From Massiliimalia massiliensis (GTDB taxonomy: Bacteria; Bacillota; Clostridia; Oscillospirales; Ruminococcaceae), in assembly GCF_900155615.1 (NCBI RefSeq), contig NZ_FUHT01000004.1:62001-126000 (forward strand): a stretch of 64,000 nt of DNA, in the 5' to 3' direction. Position 1 is the first letter of the stretch; each line of letters opens with the position of its first letter. The position numbers and the translations under genes are program-made. Shown one piece after another: positions 38,801 through 47,380 of this stretch. The notes below the pieces were generated by a model. That model was not told the origin of the DNA. It worked only from the letters and a program-made list of their open reading frames with translations, and did not search any database.

Positions 38801-39040
38801 AGCAGCAGCTCCAGCAGTTCTTCCAGCTCAGAAAAACTGGTAAAATATAAGGTAACTACTACTATTAATTACAGGACTGGCGCCGGCACTGCCTATAAGT
38901 CGGCGGGGCTGTTATATGCGGGTGCAGGCGTGTCTGTTGTAGATGGCTATTCCAAATCCGCAAACGGCTATACCTGGTATAAGCTCAAAATCGGAAGCAA
39001 GTATTATTATGCAGCTTCGAAATATCTCAAAAAAGCTTAA
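35888..39040 (+). CDS. Secreted GH73 glucosaminidase-like wall hydrolase with SH3 repeats
   Basis: 1050-residue exported protein acting on peptidoglycan. Order: signal peptide (1-24, ending VLAEE), Ser/Thr/Asp/Glu-rich linker (25-75), helical segment, GH73-like N-acetylglucosaminidase domain (about 135-400; probable catalytic Glu in ILQEVG), SH3-like domain (about 435-515), BIG2-like Ig domain (about 515-590), InlB/Flg_new repeat (FNANGG...GYVFQGWYT...LYARW, about 597-665), another Ig-like domain (to about 748) and four SH3b repeats joined by Ser-rich linkers (about 752-1050). ATG 35888 with AAAGAGG upstream. Single-gene transcript. Likely a cell-separation or turnover hydrolase that binds the wall through SH3b; no LPXTG motif. 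Confidence 0.9.
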   Translation: MKKLLSVLLITAMLATVFPMQVLAEEDDTTSVTTSESQTDDTSSQTESNPSSDSSEDTSSEISSDTSEDSTSSVDGQESEFAEPDAETQALVDEIKAYSSPKKAMFRSAALTYEQSLAQFPESYHDALEALHKKYPNWKFQMVDTGLDWSKAVTAESKGLVQNGASNLIKSNASGDYNVSTGKYVQKDAGWVRTTRAMTAYFLDPRNFLDAKGSLIFEGNEYNASRQTLEGVEAILSGSFMSNKKISYINTSGKTVKLDVTYGQTIYTAGVKYKVSPYYLASKILQEVGVNGSGSVSGTYVGPASGVKYTGYYNFYNIGAYDGTYPIENAMKRAKKEGWNDPIKAIEGGAKFIENGYISAGQQTSYFQRFNVNPAASSATYTHQYMTSIFGAAAEALSTYNGYNKIGLLSDERVLYIPVYDNMPDLDATVSFTKSVKTAKVTTTSSPLKLRSKASTETDSSVLVSIPKGTTVTVLSGGTRYDTDTYSSKVLYNPYWYYISATVGGKTYKGYASAEFITVNTDTTITKGKTKTLSYKTSGKAGTVYFETSNPAVATVDSKGVVTAVGAGTATIYAQTGNGSFDAIGVKVNAPANERKVTFNANGGSVSTSSKTVTNGSTYGTLPTPTRSGYVFQGWYTAKSGGSKVTSSTKVNSSSDITLYARWAKNIAGSGITVSSISAQNYTGSAIKPKPTVKDGSTTLKEGTHYTLSYSNNTNAGTATVKITGTGSYGGSRSVTFTIKEKLVTYTATTTVNYRTGPGTSYSIGGTLKSGASVSVVEGYSKSANGYTWAKVKINSKYYYVASKYLKEKSSSGSGSSEKLTTYTTTTVVNYRTGPGTSYSIGGTLKSGASVSVVSGYSKSANGYTWYKVKISSKYYYVASKYLKAKSSSSSGSSSGGSSGSSETLKTYVTTTTINYRTGAGTSYKSAGLLSKGASVSVVSGYSKSANGYTWYKIKIGGKYYYAASKYLKLKSSSSSSSSSSEKLVKYKVTTTINYRTGAGTAYKSAGLLYAGAGVSVVDGYSKSANGYTWYKLKIGSKYYYAASKYLKKA
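38113..39036 (+). repeat. Four tandem SH3b-coding repeats
   Basis: Near-identical units starting near 38113, 38342, 38600 and 38836, each around 200 bp, each with YRTG(P/A)GT, SKSANGYTW and YYYxASKYLK. Units 1 and 2 share long exact DNA stretches, units 3 and 4 form a second pair (YKSAGLL), suggesting recent duplication of single units and of a pair. Confidence 0.85.
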
Positions 39041-39042
39041 TG

Positions 39043-39076
39043 AAAAAGCGGCCCGTTTCAAATCGGGCCGCTTTTT
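39043..39076 (+). terminator. Terminator of the wall hydrolase gene
   Basis: AAAAAGCGGCCCG (39043-39055) and CGGGCCGCTTTTT (39064-39076), perfect 13-bp stem, 8-nt loop. Confidence 0.93.
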
Positions 39077-39106
39077 GCAGACAAATATTTTGTAATTCTC
39101 AAAATT

Positions 39107-39146
39107 AACACAGGGTGTCCGGAATATTTTCCGGACACCCTGTGTT
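39107..39146 (-). terminator. Hairpin terminator of fucI
   Basis: AACACAGGGTGTCCGG and CCGGACACCCTGTGTT form a perfect 16-bp stem with 8-nt loop, 12 bp after the fucI stop on the minus strand, followed there by TTAATTTTG. Confidence 0.8.
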
Positions 39147-39157
39147 TGGCTATATAG

Positions 39158-40921
39158 CTATTTATAAAGCGGGCCGTACGCCGCGCAGGCACGGTAATCT
39201 GCGCTCTCCAAATCAGCAGTTCCAAATCCGCCCCAGGAATGTGGGCGGTAAATATCAGAAGCCGACACATTATGCATTGAAACCGGAATTCTCAGCATTG
39301 AGGCGAGGGTAATCAGATCCTGCCCGATATGTCCAAAGGCGAAAGCACCATGGTTGGCACCCCAATTTGCCATAACTGAATAGACGCTGTCAAACGCGCC
39401 GGTTCCGGTCAGTCTTGGTACAAACCAGGTAGTCGGCCAAGTGGGGTCAGTACGCAGATCGATGATATTGTGCACTTCTTCCGGAAGGGTAATGGTATAT
39501 CCTTCGGCAATTTGTAGGGTTGGCCCTACACCGGCAACCAGGTTCATCCGAACCAATGTTACCGGGAGCTGCGCGTCAGTTACAAAATGTGCGGAGAAGC
39601 CGCCGCCGGAAAAATAACCCGCGTTGGCCGGATGCCAGGAGGTGGCTTTCAAGCAACGGTCAATATCGTCCTCTTTCATATTGTACCAGGATTTCATAGT
39701 GGGCTTTCCATCGGCATCCTTTGCCTGGGCACTGCCGTCGAGAGCGGCCGCGCCGGAATTGATCAGATGAATAAACCCGTCCTTCGCCATCCCGTCTGGT
39801 TTCCAGCCGCTTACCCGTTCAATGGCTTCCGGGCTCCAGTAGGTGCGCACGTCCGCGAAAACGCTGGCGCCGTTGGTCATCAGTTGTCCCAACAGCATGG
39901 AAACACCGTTGAGGTTGTCATTTTCAGTTGCAAGGACAGTAGGACGCCTTGCACCGGTCCAGTCAAAGGTAGAGGAGAGGATTGATTCTGCAAAGTCTCC
40001 GACCGGCTGCCAGTCCGACCACATCCGCTGTCCCTGGAAGCCGCCTGCAATGGCGTTGCGGCCAAGACTTTCCTCATAATAGCCCAGCTCTTTCAGCCGT
40101 GGATTGCCAAGCATGATGTCCCGGATCACCAATGTCATCTTAACGACGAATTTCCATTCCTCTGCTTTCTGTTCTTCGGAATGCTGCAGCTCTGCCGGAT
40201 TTCGGTCAATCCCTTCTTTGCAGTTTGCCATTGTCCACGCATATGCGCGTTCATATTCTTCCGGATCATAGATACCGCCCTGAATCCGGCGGAGTACTTC
40301 TGTCATGTCGACAAATTCAGGCCGGACACCCAGATATTTCTGGAAGAAGGCGTCATCGCAGTAAGATCCCTGGATGCCCATGGAGACAGAACCGATATTG
40401 ACATAGCTCTTATTCCGGATGGTACCGACTGCAATCGCACATTTGGCAAAGCGAAGGATTTTTTCCTGCACATCCTCAGGGATGGAAGTATCCTGTTTGT
40501 CCTGTACATCGTGTCCATAAATGCTGAACGCAGGATATCCCTTTTGCGCATGGGCGGCGAGAACCGCGGCAAGGTAAACAGCACCCGGATTTTCTGTTCC
40601 GTTGAAGCCCCAGACAGCCTTTACCGTCATTGGGTCGGTATCCATCGTTTCGCTTCCATAGCACCAGCAAGAGGTGACGCTTAAGGTTCCTACCACATTT
40701 TCGGTGGAGAATTTATCCGCGCATTGCTTTGCCTGGGCGCTGCCGCTGATGGTAGTGTCCGCAATTACACACTGTACAGGATCTCCGTCGATATCCTTGA
40801 GGCTTCCTTCAATCAGCTCTTTTGCGGCGATCGCCATGCTCATAACCTTTTCTTCCAGATTTGCACGCTCCGCCCGACGTCCGTCAATAATCGGCCGGAT
40901 TCCAATTTTTGGTTTATTCAT
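39158..40921 (-). CDS. fucI: L-fucose isomerase
   Basis: Converts L-fucose to L-fuculose (and D-arabinose to D-ribulose) in the cytoplasm using manganese. 587 residues, the usual length. Strong family landmarks include PKIGIRPIIDGRR at the N-terminus, TSCWCYGSETMD, GFNGTENPGAVYLAA, VGTIRNKSYVNIGSVSMG and the C-terminal HNVSASDIYRPHSWG. GGAG lies 7 nt before ATG 40921. No fuculokinase or fuculose-phosphate aldolase is adjacent, so the rest of the pathway is elsewhere. It is divergent from a GH42 beta-galactosidase, a sensible pair for milk or mucin glycans that carry both sugars. Confidence 0.97.
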   Translation of the reverse strand: MNKPKIGIRPIIDGRRAERANLEEKVMSMAIAAKELIEGSLKDIDGDPVQCVIADTTISGSAQAKQCADKFSTENVVGTLSVTSCWCYGSETMDTDPMTVKAVWGFNGTENPGAVYLAAVLAAHAQKGYPAFSIYGHDVQDKQDTSIPEDVQEKILRFAKCAIAVGTIRNKSYVNIGSVSMGIQGSYCDDAFFQKYLGVRPEFVDMTEVLRRIQGGIYDPEEYERAYAWTMANCKEGIDRNPAELQHSEEQKAEEWKFVVKMTLVIRDIMLGNPRLKELGYYEESLGRNAIAGGFQGQRMWSDWQPVGDFAESILSSTFDWTGARRPTVLATENDNLNGVSMLLGQLMTNGASVFADVRTYWSPEAIERVSGWKPDGMAKDGFIHLINSGAAALDGSAQAKDADGKPTMKSWYNMKEDDIDRCLKATSWHPANAGYFSGGGFSAHFVTDAQLPVTLVRMNLVAGVGPTLQIAEGYTITLPEEVHNIIDLRTDPTWPTTWFVPRLTGTGAFDSVYSVMANWGANHGAFAFGHIGQDLITLASMLRIPVSMHNVSASDIYRPHSWGGFGTADLESADYRACAAYGPLYK

Positions 40922-41098
40922 TTTCTCGCTCCATTCTGCCGGCTTTCGGCATTCCTTTTCTGATATAAATTGAATATTTCCTGTATTAAGCCAATGATAT
41001 CAAACCGGATATTGGGTGTCAATGGGAGGATGTTCTAAAGATAATTTCTAAAACTTATGGAGTCTGACGAAAGAATAGGAAACAATGAAAGATTTCCA

Positions 41099-41127
41099 TT
41101 GTGTTTCGGGTAGAAAGCCGATATAAT
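41099..41127 (+). promoter_or_regulatory. Promoter of the GH42 gene
   Basis: TTGTGT (41099-41104), 17 bp, TATAAT (41122-41127), 36 nt before the ATG. Confidence 0.6.
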
Positions 41128-41163
41128 AAGGATAAGAAAATTGTGATGAAGGGAAGAAAATAG

Positions 41164-43212
41164 ATGGAGCATTCTATTCAACTGGATCATATCACGCTGG
41201 GGGTTTGCTACTATCCGGAACATTGGCCTGAAACCTTATGGGAGGACGACCTGATCCGGATGAAGGAACACGGGATCGAGGTGATCCGGATCGCGGAGTT
41301 TGCGTGGAATTTATTTGAACCGACACAGGGGAATTTTACCTTTGCCTTTTTTGACCGGTTCATGGAAGCTGTCCGGAGGCAGGAGATGAAAGTGATTTTC
41401 TGCACCCCGACCGCAACCCCGCCAGCGTGGCTGACCGAAGCCTATCCGGAAGTTTTAAACGTTGATCTGGAGGGACATCCGGTCTATCACGGGATGCGCC
41501 GGCACTATAACTATAATTCCCCTGTTTACCGCAGGTTTACGGAAACAATTGTGGAAAAGCTGGCAGAGCACTATGGAAGCCATCCTAATATTATCGGATG
41601 GCAGATCGATAATGAGCTGAACTGCGAATGCGACGTTTTCTATTCGGAAGCAGATCACAGGGCATTCCGGGAATACCTGAAGAATAAATATCAGATGCTG
41701 GATAACCTGAATGAATCGCTGGGAATGACTTTTTGGAACCAGACCTATACCGATTGGAACCAGGTGTATCTGCCGCGAAAAAACTATCATAATTCCCCAA
41801 ATCCACATCTGGCACTGGAAGAGAAAAAATTCTTTTCCCAGAGCGCGGTGTCTTACTGTAAGCTGCAAAGCGACATTCTGCGCCGTTATCTGAAAAACGG
41901 GCAGTTTATTACGACAAACGGACACTTTGGACATCTGGATTATCAGGAATTAATGGATCAGTCGCTGGACTTTTTGTGCTATGACAGCTATCCTGACTTT
42001 GCGTTTGATCTTGGGGCTGACCCAAAACGTCCCGGCAATCTGAATGACCGAAAATGGAGCTGGTCCTTGATCAAAACCCGATCGATCTCTTCAAATTTTG
42101 GAATCATGGAGCAGCAGTCTGGCGCGAACGGGTGGACAACCCGGATGGAGGCGCCTGCACCGAAGCCGGGCCAGATGCGGCTCTGGACAATGCAGAGCAT
42201 CGCCCATGGAGCGGATTTCATCAGCTATTTCCGTTGGCGTACCTGCTGGATTGGGACAGAAATCTACTGGCACGGCCTGAATGACTATTCCAACGAGCCT
42301 AACCGCCGTTTAGAGGAGCTCAAGGCAATCTATCGCGATATCCGGGTAATGGGTGAGATTGCGGGCGCAAAATATCAGGCGAAGATTGCAGTTGTAAAAG
42401 ATTACCCGAATGAATGGGACGGAGAACATGACCGTTGGCATGGGCCTTTGTCCAATTTCAGCGATGACGGATGGTTCCGTGCAACACAGTTGACTCATAC
42501 GCCGTGCGATTTTTTATATCTTTGGCAGAAGAGCAGCTTGCAGGAGCTTGCCGCTTATGACGTTTTGATTTATCCTCATGCCACAATTCTAACGGAAGAA
42601 ACAGCCGGCCTGCTCAAAAAATATGTTGAGCAGGGGGGAACGTTGGTGTTCGGTGCGCGGACTGGCTATAAGGACGAATACGGGAGATGCCCGATGCGAC
42701 CGATGGCGGGCTATGCCGGGGAGCTTTGCGGCGTCCGGATAGCAGACTATACCTTCCTGGGGCCATATGACGAAAAGCAGACGGCTGTTTGGAACGGAAA
42801 AGAAATTGACGCTCCCTTCTTCAACGATGTGCTTGAAGTGACGGCGCCGGAGGCGAAGGTAGAGGCTTCCTTTACCTCGAATTATTACCAGGGCTCTCCT
42901 GCGCTTGTGAGCAGAAAGATCGGCAGAGGAACCGCCTACTATTTCGGCGCTGGCTTCTCGATGGAAACCGCAAAGGCCTTCTTAACGGAACTGGGAATCG
43001 GCGCCCCTTATTCTGACTGTCTGACAATTCCGCCGCAGTGTGAGCTGGCGGTACGGAAAAAGGGTGGGCAGGAATATTTCTTTGTCCTGAACTATAAGGA
43101 ATATCCCTGCACAGTGGAGCTGAAACAGCCCATGAAGGATATCCTGAGCGGCCGGGAGCGCTCCGGCGCACAGGAGCTTCCGCCATACGGCGTCATGGTG
43201 CTGAGCCGGTAA
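41164..43212 (+). CDS. GH42 beta-galactosidase
   Basis: Cytoplasmic beta-galactosidase of 682 residues, no signal peptide. The TIM barrel opens with GVCYYPEHWPETLW; acid/base Glu151 (WQIDNELN) and nucleophile Glu316 (FGIMEQQSG) fall very near those of Thermus A4 beta-galactosidase (141 and 312). The trimerisation domain (about 400-600) and short C-terminal beta domain follow. GH42 enzymes prefer short galacto-oligosaccharides such as beta-1,3/1,4/1,6-linked galactobioses. A GDPD gene follows after 30 nt and may be cotranscribed. Confidence 0.95.
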   Translation: MEHSIQLDHITLGVCYYPEHWPETLWEDDLIRMKEHGIEVIRIAEFAWNLFEPTQGNFTFAFFDRFMEAVRRQEMKVIFCTPTATPPAWLTEAYPEVLNVDLEGHPVYHGMRRHYNYNSPVYRRFTETIVEKLAEHYGSHPNIIGWQIDNELNCECDVFYSEADHRAFREYLKNKYQMLDNLNESLGMTFWNQTYTDWNQVYLPRKNYHNSPNPHLALEEKKFFSQSAVSYCKLQSDILRRYLKNGQFITTNGHFGHLDYQELMDQSLDFLCYDSYPDFAFDLGADPKRPGNLNDRKWSWSLIKTRSISSNFGIMEQQSGANGWTTRMEAPAPKPGQMRLWTMQSIAHGADFISYFRWRTCWIGTEIYWHGLNDYSNEPNRRLEELKAIYRDIRVMGEIAGAKYQAKIAVVKDYPNEWDGEHDRWHGPLSNFSDDGWFRATQLTHTPCDFLYLWQKSSLQELAAYDVLIYPHATILTEETAGLLKKYVEQGGTLVFGARTGYKDEYGRCPMRPMAGYAGELCGVRIADYTFLGPYDEKQTAVWNGKEIDAPFFNDVLEVTAPEAKVEASFTSNYYQGSPALVSRKIGRGTAYYFGAGFSMETAKAFLTELGIGAPYSDCLTIPPQCELAVRKKGGQEYFFVLNYKEYPCTVELKQPMKDILSGRERSGAQELPPYGVMVLSR

Positions 43213-43242
43213 TATTTTATTTCGAATGAAAGGGTTGATGAG

Positions 43243-44052
43243 ATGGAAAAGAAATCGTTTCAAGGAATCGAGCGTGTGCTCGACCGCTCCAGGGTAATGG
43301 TCGCAGGACATCGCGGGATGAAGGCTCTTTATCCGGAAAACACGCTGTTAGGCTTTCGGAAAGCATTGGAGCAGGGCGTTGATATGCTGGAAATTGATCT
43401 CAACCTCACCAGCGACCATGAAGTGGTTGTGATGCATGACAATGATGTATCTCGTACAACCGATCAGTCAGGATTGATCCGGAATATGACGCTGGCACAG
43501 ATCAAGACGCTCGACGCGGGCGGAAAATTCGCAGAAGAATTCAAAGGCTTGGAGGTACCGACGCTTTCGGAGCTTTGCGAGCTGTTAAAAGACTGGCCGG
43601 AAATTCTGCTGAATGTAGAGATAAAAGAGCGGACTCATGAAACTGTAGATTGCGCGATGAAAATCCTAGAGCAGTACGCTATGCTTGAGCGGTGTGTATT
43701 CACCTGCTTTGACGCTGAGATCATAGACTATATGGTGGATACCTATCAGGTGAAGACTCAGGGCTTTCCGAAAGAATACATGGACAATTTCCGGGAAGGG
43801 CCTGACGGTACCTATTCCAAGCTGTTCGCAGTGGGAATTGCGATGGAGGCATTCCCGGACAGGCCTGATATGAGGCTGCTTTCTCCGGAGCTGACAAAGG
43901 AATTCCAGGATATGGGAATTGAGGTCTGGGGCTTTTGCCCGGATGATGAGCAAACGGCGGAAGAAGCATTAAGCAGCGGATCAACGCTGTTCACCTGCAA
44001 TAATCCGATCCCGGCGCTGGCTGTTTTGAAGAAAAAAGGACTGCATGAATGA
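43243..44052 (+). CDS. Glycerophosphodiester phosphodiesterase
   Basis: Hydrolyses deacylated phospholipid head groups to glycerol-3-phosphate and an alcohol. 269-residue GDPD-domain protein with AGHRG (catalytic His), YPENTLLGF, EIDL (metal ligands) and HD in VVVMHDNDVSRTT. No signal peptide, so intracellular UgpQ type. ATG 43243 with AAAGGGTTGATGAG upstream. Behind the GH42 gene and ended by a strong terminator. Confidence 0.93.
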   Translation: MEKKSFQGIERVLDRSRVMVAGHRGMKALYPENTLLGFRKALEQGVDMLEIDLNLTSDHEVVVMHDNDVSRTTDQSGLIRNMTLAQIKTLDAGGKFAEEFKGLEVPTLSELCELLKDWPEILLNVEIKERTHETVDCAMKILEQYAMLERCVFTCFDAEIIDYMVDTYQVKTQGFPKEYMDNFREGPDGTYSKLFAVGIAMEAFPDRPDMRLLSPELTKEFQDMGIEVWGFCPDDEQTAEEALSSGSTLFTCNNPIPALAVLKKKGLHE

Positions 44053-44056
44053 CTTG

Positions 44057-44090
44057 CAGGCGGCTGTGGCAGCAGCCGCCTGTATTGTTT
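44057..44090 (+). terminator. Terminator after the GDPD gene
   Basis: CAGGCGGCTG (44057-44066) and CAGCCGCCTG (44073-44082) with a 6-nt loop, followed by TATTGTTTTT. Confidence 0.9.
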
Positions 44091-44094
44091 TTCA

Positions 44095-44123
44095 TTGAAA
44101 CTTTTCTCCAATCCGGATATAAT
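44095..44123 (+). promoter_or_regulatory. Promoter of the EndoQ-like/UvrD fusion gene
   Basis: TTGAAA (44095-44100), 17 bp, TATAAT (44118-44123), 24 nt before the GTG start. Confidence 0.8.
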
Positions 44124-44146
44124 AAAATTATCTAGGAAGGAAACAG

Positions 44147-47100
44147 GTGAACAACATGTTGATTGCGGATCTGCATATTCATTCTAAATATTCGCGTGCC
44201 ACCAGCAGGGACTGTGTTGCGGAACAGCTTGATTTTTGGGGAGCGAGGAAGGGGATTGGCCTGATCGGAACTGGCGACTTTACCCATCCGGCCTGGCGGG
44301 CGGAGCTAAAGGAGAAGCTTATGCCGGCAGAGGACGGACTGTACTGCCTGAAGCCGGAGCTTCGCATCACAGAGAACCGGATCGGCGGAGACGTACGGTT
44401 TGTGGTTTCAGGCGAGATCAGCTCTATTTATAAAAAGAACGGAAAAACCAGAAAGATACATAACCTGATTCTGCTGCCGGGCCTGGAGGAAGCAGACAGG
44501 CTCTCCAAAAAACTCGAAGCAATCGGGAATATCCATTCGGACGGCCGTCCGATTTTGGGACTGGACAGCCATGATTTGTTGGAAATTACGCTGGAGACCT
44601 GCCCGGACGCCATCTTTATCCCGGCCCATATCTGGACGCCTCACTTTTCCCTGTTCGGTGCTTTTTCTGGATTTGATACGATTGAGGAATGTTTTGAAGA
44701 TCTGACTCCCCATATTCATGCACTGGAGACGGGGCTTTCCTCCGATCCGCCCATGAACTGGCGGGTATCCGCACTAGACAGGTATACGATGGTGTCCCAT
44801 TCTGATGCACATTCCCCGGCAAAGCTTGGGAGAGAGGCAGACCTTTTAGACATTTCACCCTCCTATCAGGCGTTGAACCGCGCAATTTGCGAAGGCGCGC
44901 GGGGAGGATTTTATGGGACAATTGAGTTTTTCCCGGAGGAAGGGAAATACCACTATGACGGACATCGGGCTTGCGGCCTTTGCCTGAAGCCGCAGGAAAC
45001 GGCGCAGTACAATGGAAAATGCCCGGTATGTGGGAAAAAGATTACGATTGGGGTAGAGCACAGAGTGGAGCAGCTTGCTGACCGGGCCGAGGGCTGCCGC
45101 CCGGAAAACGCCCGCCATTTTGAAAGCCTGGTTCCCCTGCCTGAGGTTATTGCGGCTTCTACCGGAAGATCGGCAGCAAGCAAAAGGGTACAGGCGGAAT
45201 ACGAGATGATTTTAGGAAAACTCGGCCCGGAGTTTGCAATTTTGAGGGACATACCACTTGATCTGATCGGCCGGGCTGCGGGCCCCTGCGTGGAAGAGGG
45301 GATTCGCAGGCTGCGGGAAGGTAAGGTGAAACGGATTCCCGGATACGATGGGGAATACGGCACAATTGAACTGCTGACACCCTCGGAAATCACCCAGCTA
45401 AGCGGGCAATTAAGCTTTCTGCCGGTTACCTCCATGAAGCTGGAAGGAAAAGAGAAGCCAAAAAGACTTGACCGAAACATAAGTCCAGAGCCGGTAAAAG
45501 AGGAAGGCCCAGCCAGCCGGTTAAATCCGGAGCAGATGGAGGCTGTCAGGACAAATGCGCCGGCGGCAGCCGTCGTCGCGGGGCCGGGAACCGGAAAGAC
45601 CAAAACCCTGGTTTCACGAATTCTGTTCCTGATCCAGGAGCAGGGCGTCAAGCCGTCTGAAATTACCGCCGTCACCTTCACAAACCAGGCGGCAAGGGAG
45701 ATGAAAGAGCGGCTGGAAGAGGAGCTTGGCACAAAACGGATCACGAAATCCATGACAATCGGCACCTTTCATGCCATTTGCATGAATCAGCTTAAGAGAT
45801 GGGAAAAAGGCTTCTCTCTTGTGGATGAGCTCACAGCAGAAGAACTGGCGAAAAAGGTATTAAAGCAGTTTGGTTCCAGATGGAATCCAAAACGGCTGCT
45901 TCGGGAAATATCCCTCTGCAAAAACTGCCGGGTGACGAAATCAGAAACCCTGCCTGCAGAATGGTACCAGACTTATCAGCAGTGTTTAGAGGAACAGAAT
46001 CTGCTTGATTATGATGATCTTTTGATCCGGGCGCTGCAGCATTGGGAACAAGCCGGAAAGGAACAGAAAAGGGAAGCGGTACACAGCCGGTATCTGCTGG
46101 TTGATGAATTTCAGGATATCAATACCCTGCAATATCAGCTTATCCTCCAGTGGAATCAGCTTGGGAAAGGGCTGTTCGTAATCGGTGATCCTGACCAGGC
46201 GATCTATGGTTTCCGGGGCGCGGACGCGTATTGCTTTGAGAAACTGAAAACGGATTTCCCTGCACTTCAGGAAATTCGCCTAACACGCAATTACCGTTCT
46301 TCGCCGGAAATTTTGACCAGCGCTCTGTCTGTCATTTCGAGAAATCCAGGAGAAGAACGGATACTTCTGCCGCAGCTTCCAAAATCTGAAAAACCTGTAT
46401 TCGTTCGGGCGGAAAGCGACCTGTCGGAGGCGATTTTTATCGCGAAGGAAATCAACCGGATGGTTGGCGGGATGGATATGCTGGATGCACAGTCCTTCCT
46501 GGGCGGACAGGAAAAAGCGAGAAGCTTTTCCGATATCGCCGTCCTTTACCGGACTCACCGGCAGGAGGAACTTCTTGAGCAGTGTCTGCGCAAGGAGAGC
46601 ATCCCCTATGCTGTGGCAGGAAGAGACGATCTGCTTTCCGATCCGTTGGTAAACGGCACTGTTTCATTTTTCCGGTTTTTGCTGGAGTCTGACGACCATT
46701 TTTCGCTCAGGGTTTATCTGAACCGAATTGAAAAGCTTTCTGCGACAGAAGCAGAGCGCGTTGCCGGAGAATGGAAACCGGATATGGAAACAGTGAGTTC
46801 AGAGCGATGGGCGGACCGGATCGTGCGTTACCGGAAAAAGCTCAAGCAGAAACCGGAAAAGCTGGTGGCAGACTGGATTTCGGAATTACAGCTTACCGAT
46901 TCCAAAGAAATGGGGAAACTTTTGAATATGGCGGTATTCCATCCTGATCTCCTCTCATTCCTGAATAACCTGACCTTTGGAGAGGAGGGAGACTGGAAAC
47001 GGGCCGCCAAACGGAGCTATGTCTCCGATGCGGTGACACTCATGACCTTCCATGCCTCCAAGGGACTGGAATATCCGGTTGTTTTCCTGTGCGGGGCAAA

Positions 47101-47323
47101 AAAAGGAACCGTGCCGATGGAACGCCCGGGAACAGAACCGCCAATAGAGGAAGAACGGCGGCTGTTCTATGTAGCTATGACTAGGGCAAAGGAAACGCTA
47201 ATCCTCTCTGCCGCGCAGGAACCCTCTGCGTTTCTCGGAGATATTCCCCGTGAACAGCTCCAGACGGAATCTGCGCCACCAGGAAAAGAAAGGGCAGAAG
47301 GAAAACAGCTCAGCTTCTTTTGA
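44147..47323 (+). CDS. EndoQ-like nuclease fused to UvrD/Rep helicase
   Basis: 1058-residue fusion. Residues 1-420 belong to the TIGR00375/endonuclease Q family: PHP-type metal motif ADLHIHSKYSRATS, GTGDFTHPAW, HIWTPHFS, HSDAHSP, and a zinc ribbon with Cys276/279 and Cys292/295. EndoQ cuts DNA 5' to deaminated bases and abasic sites. From about 455 a superfamily 1A helicase follows: Walker A AGPGTGKTKT (near 480), DEFQD (near 653), GDPDQAIYGFRGAD, TFHASKGLEYPVV and VAMTRA. The protein ends in QLSFF, matching the QL(S/D)LF-type sliding-clamp peptide. GTG 44147 has AGGAAGG 6 nt upstream; ATG 44156 is 15 nt away. Probably a repair machine that nicks at deaminated bases and unwinds the strand (inference). 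Confidence 0.9.
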   Translation: MNNMLIADLHIHSKYSRATSRDCVAEQLDFWGARKGIGLIGTGDFTHPAWRAELKEKLMPAEDGLYCLKPELRITENRIGGDVRFVVSGEISSIYKKNGKTRKIHNLILLPGLEEADRLSKKLEAIGNIHSDGRPILGLDSHDLLEITLETCPDAIFIPAHIWTPHFSLFGAFSGFDTIEECFEDLTPHIHALETGLSSDPPMNWRVSALDRYTMVSHSDAHSPAKLGREADLLDISPSYQALNRAICEGARGGFYGTIEFFPEEGKYHYDGHRACGLCLKPQETAQYNGKCPVCGKKITIGVEHRVEQLADRAEGCRPENARHFESLVPLPEVIAASTGRSAASKRVQAEYEMILGKLGPEFAILRDIPLDLIGRAAGPCVEEGIRRLREGKVKRIPGYDGEYGTIELLTPSEITQLSGQLSFLPVTSMKLEGKEKPKRLDRNISPEPVKEEGPASRLNPEQMEAVRTNAPAAAVVAGPGTGKTKTLVSRILFLIQEQGVKPSEITAVTFTNQAAREMKERLEEELGTKRITKSMTIGTFHAICMNQLKRWEKGFSLVDELTAEELAKKVLKQFGSRWNPKRLLREISLCKNCRVTKSETLPAEWYQTYQQCLEEQNLLDYDDLLIRALQHWEQAGKEQKREAVHSRYLLVDEFQDINTLQYQLILQWNQLGKGLFVIGDPDQAIYGFRGADAYCFEKLKTDFPALQEIRLTRNYRSSPEILTSALSVISRNPGEERILLPQLPKSEKPVFVRAESDLSEAIFIAKEINRMVGGMDMLDAQSFLGGQEKARSFSDIAVLYRTHRQEELLEQCLRKESIPYAVAGRDDLLSDPLVNGTVSFFRFLLESDDHFSLRVYLNRIEKLSATEAERVAGEWKPDMETVSSERWADRIVRYRKKLKQKPEKLVADWISELQLTDSKEMGKLLNMAVFHPDLLSFLNNLTFGEEGDWKRAAKRSYVSDAVTLMTFHASKGLEYPVVFLCGAKKGTVPMERPGTEPPIEEERRLFYVAMTRAKETLILSAAQEPSAFLGDIPREQLQTESAPPGKERAEGKQLSFF

Positions 47324-47338
47324 TTTTAATATATAGCT

Positions 47339-47380
47339 AAAAGAGCCTGCACATTTTAATGTACAGGCCCTTTTTTAAAA
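47339..47380. terminator. Bidirectional terminator, helicase fusion and acetyltransferase
   Basis: GCCTGCACATTTTAATGTACAGGC hairpin (one mismatch) flanked by AAAAG and CTTTTTT, giving T runs on both strands between convergent genes. Confidence 0.85.

Noticed and set aside
38113-39036. CRISPR-like direct repeats
   Set aside because: Repeats are in frame, about 200 bp long and encode SH3b domains.
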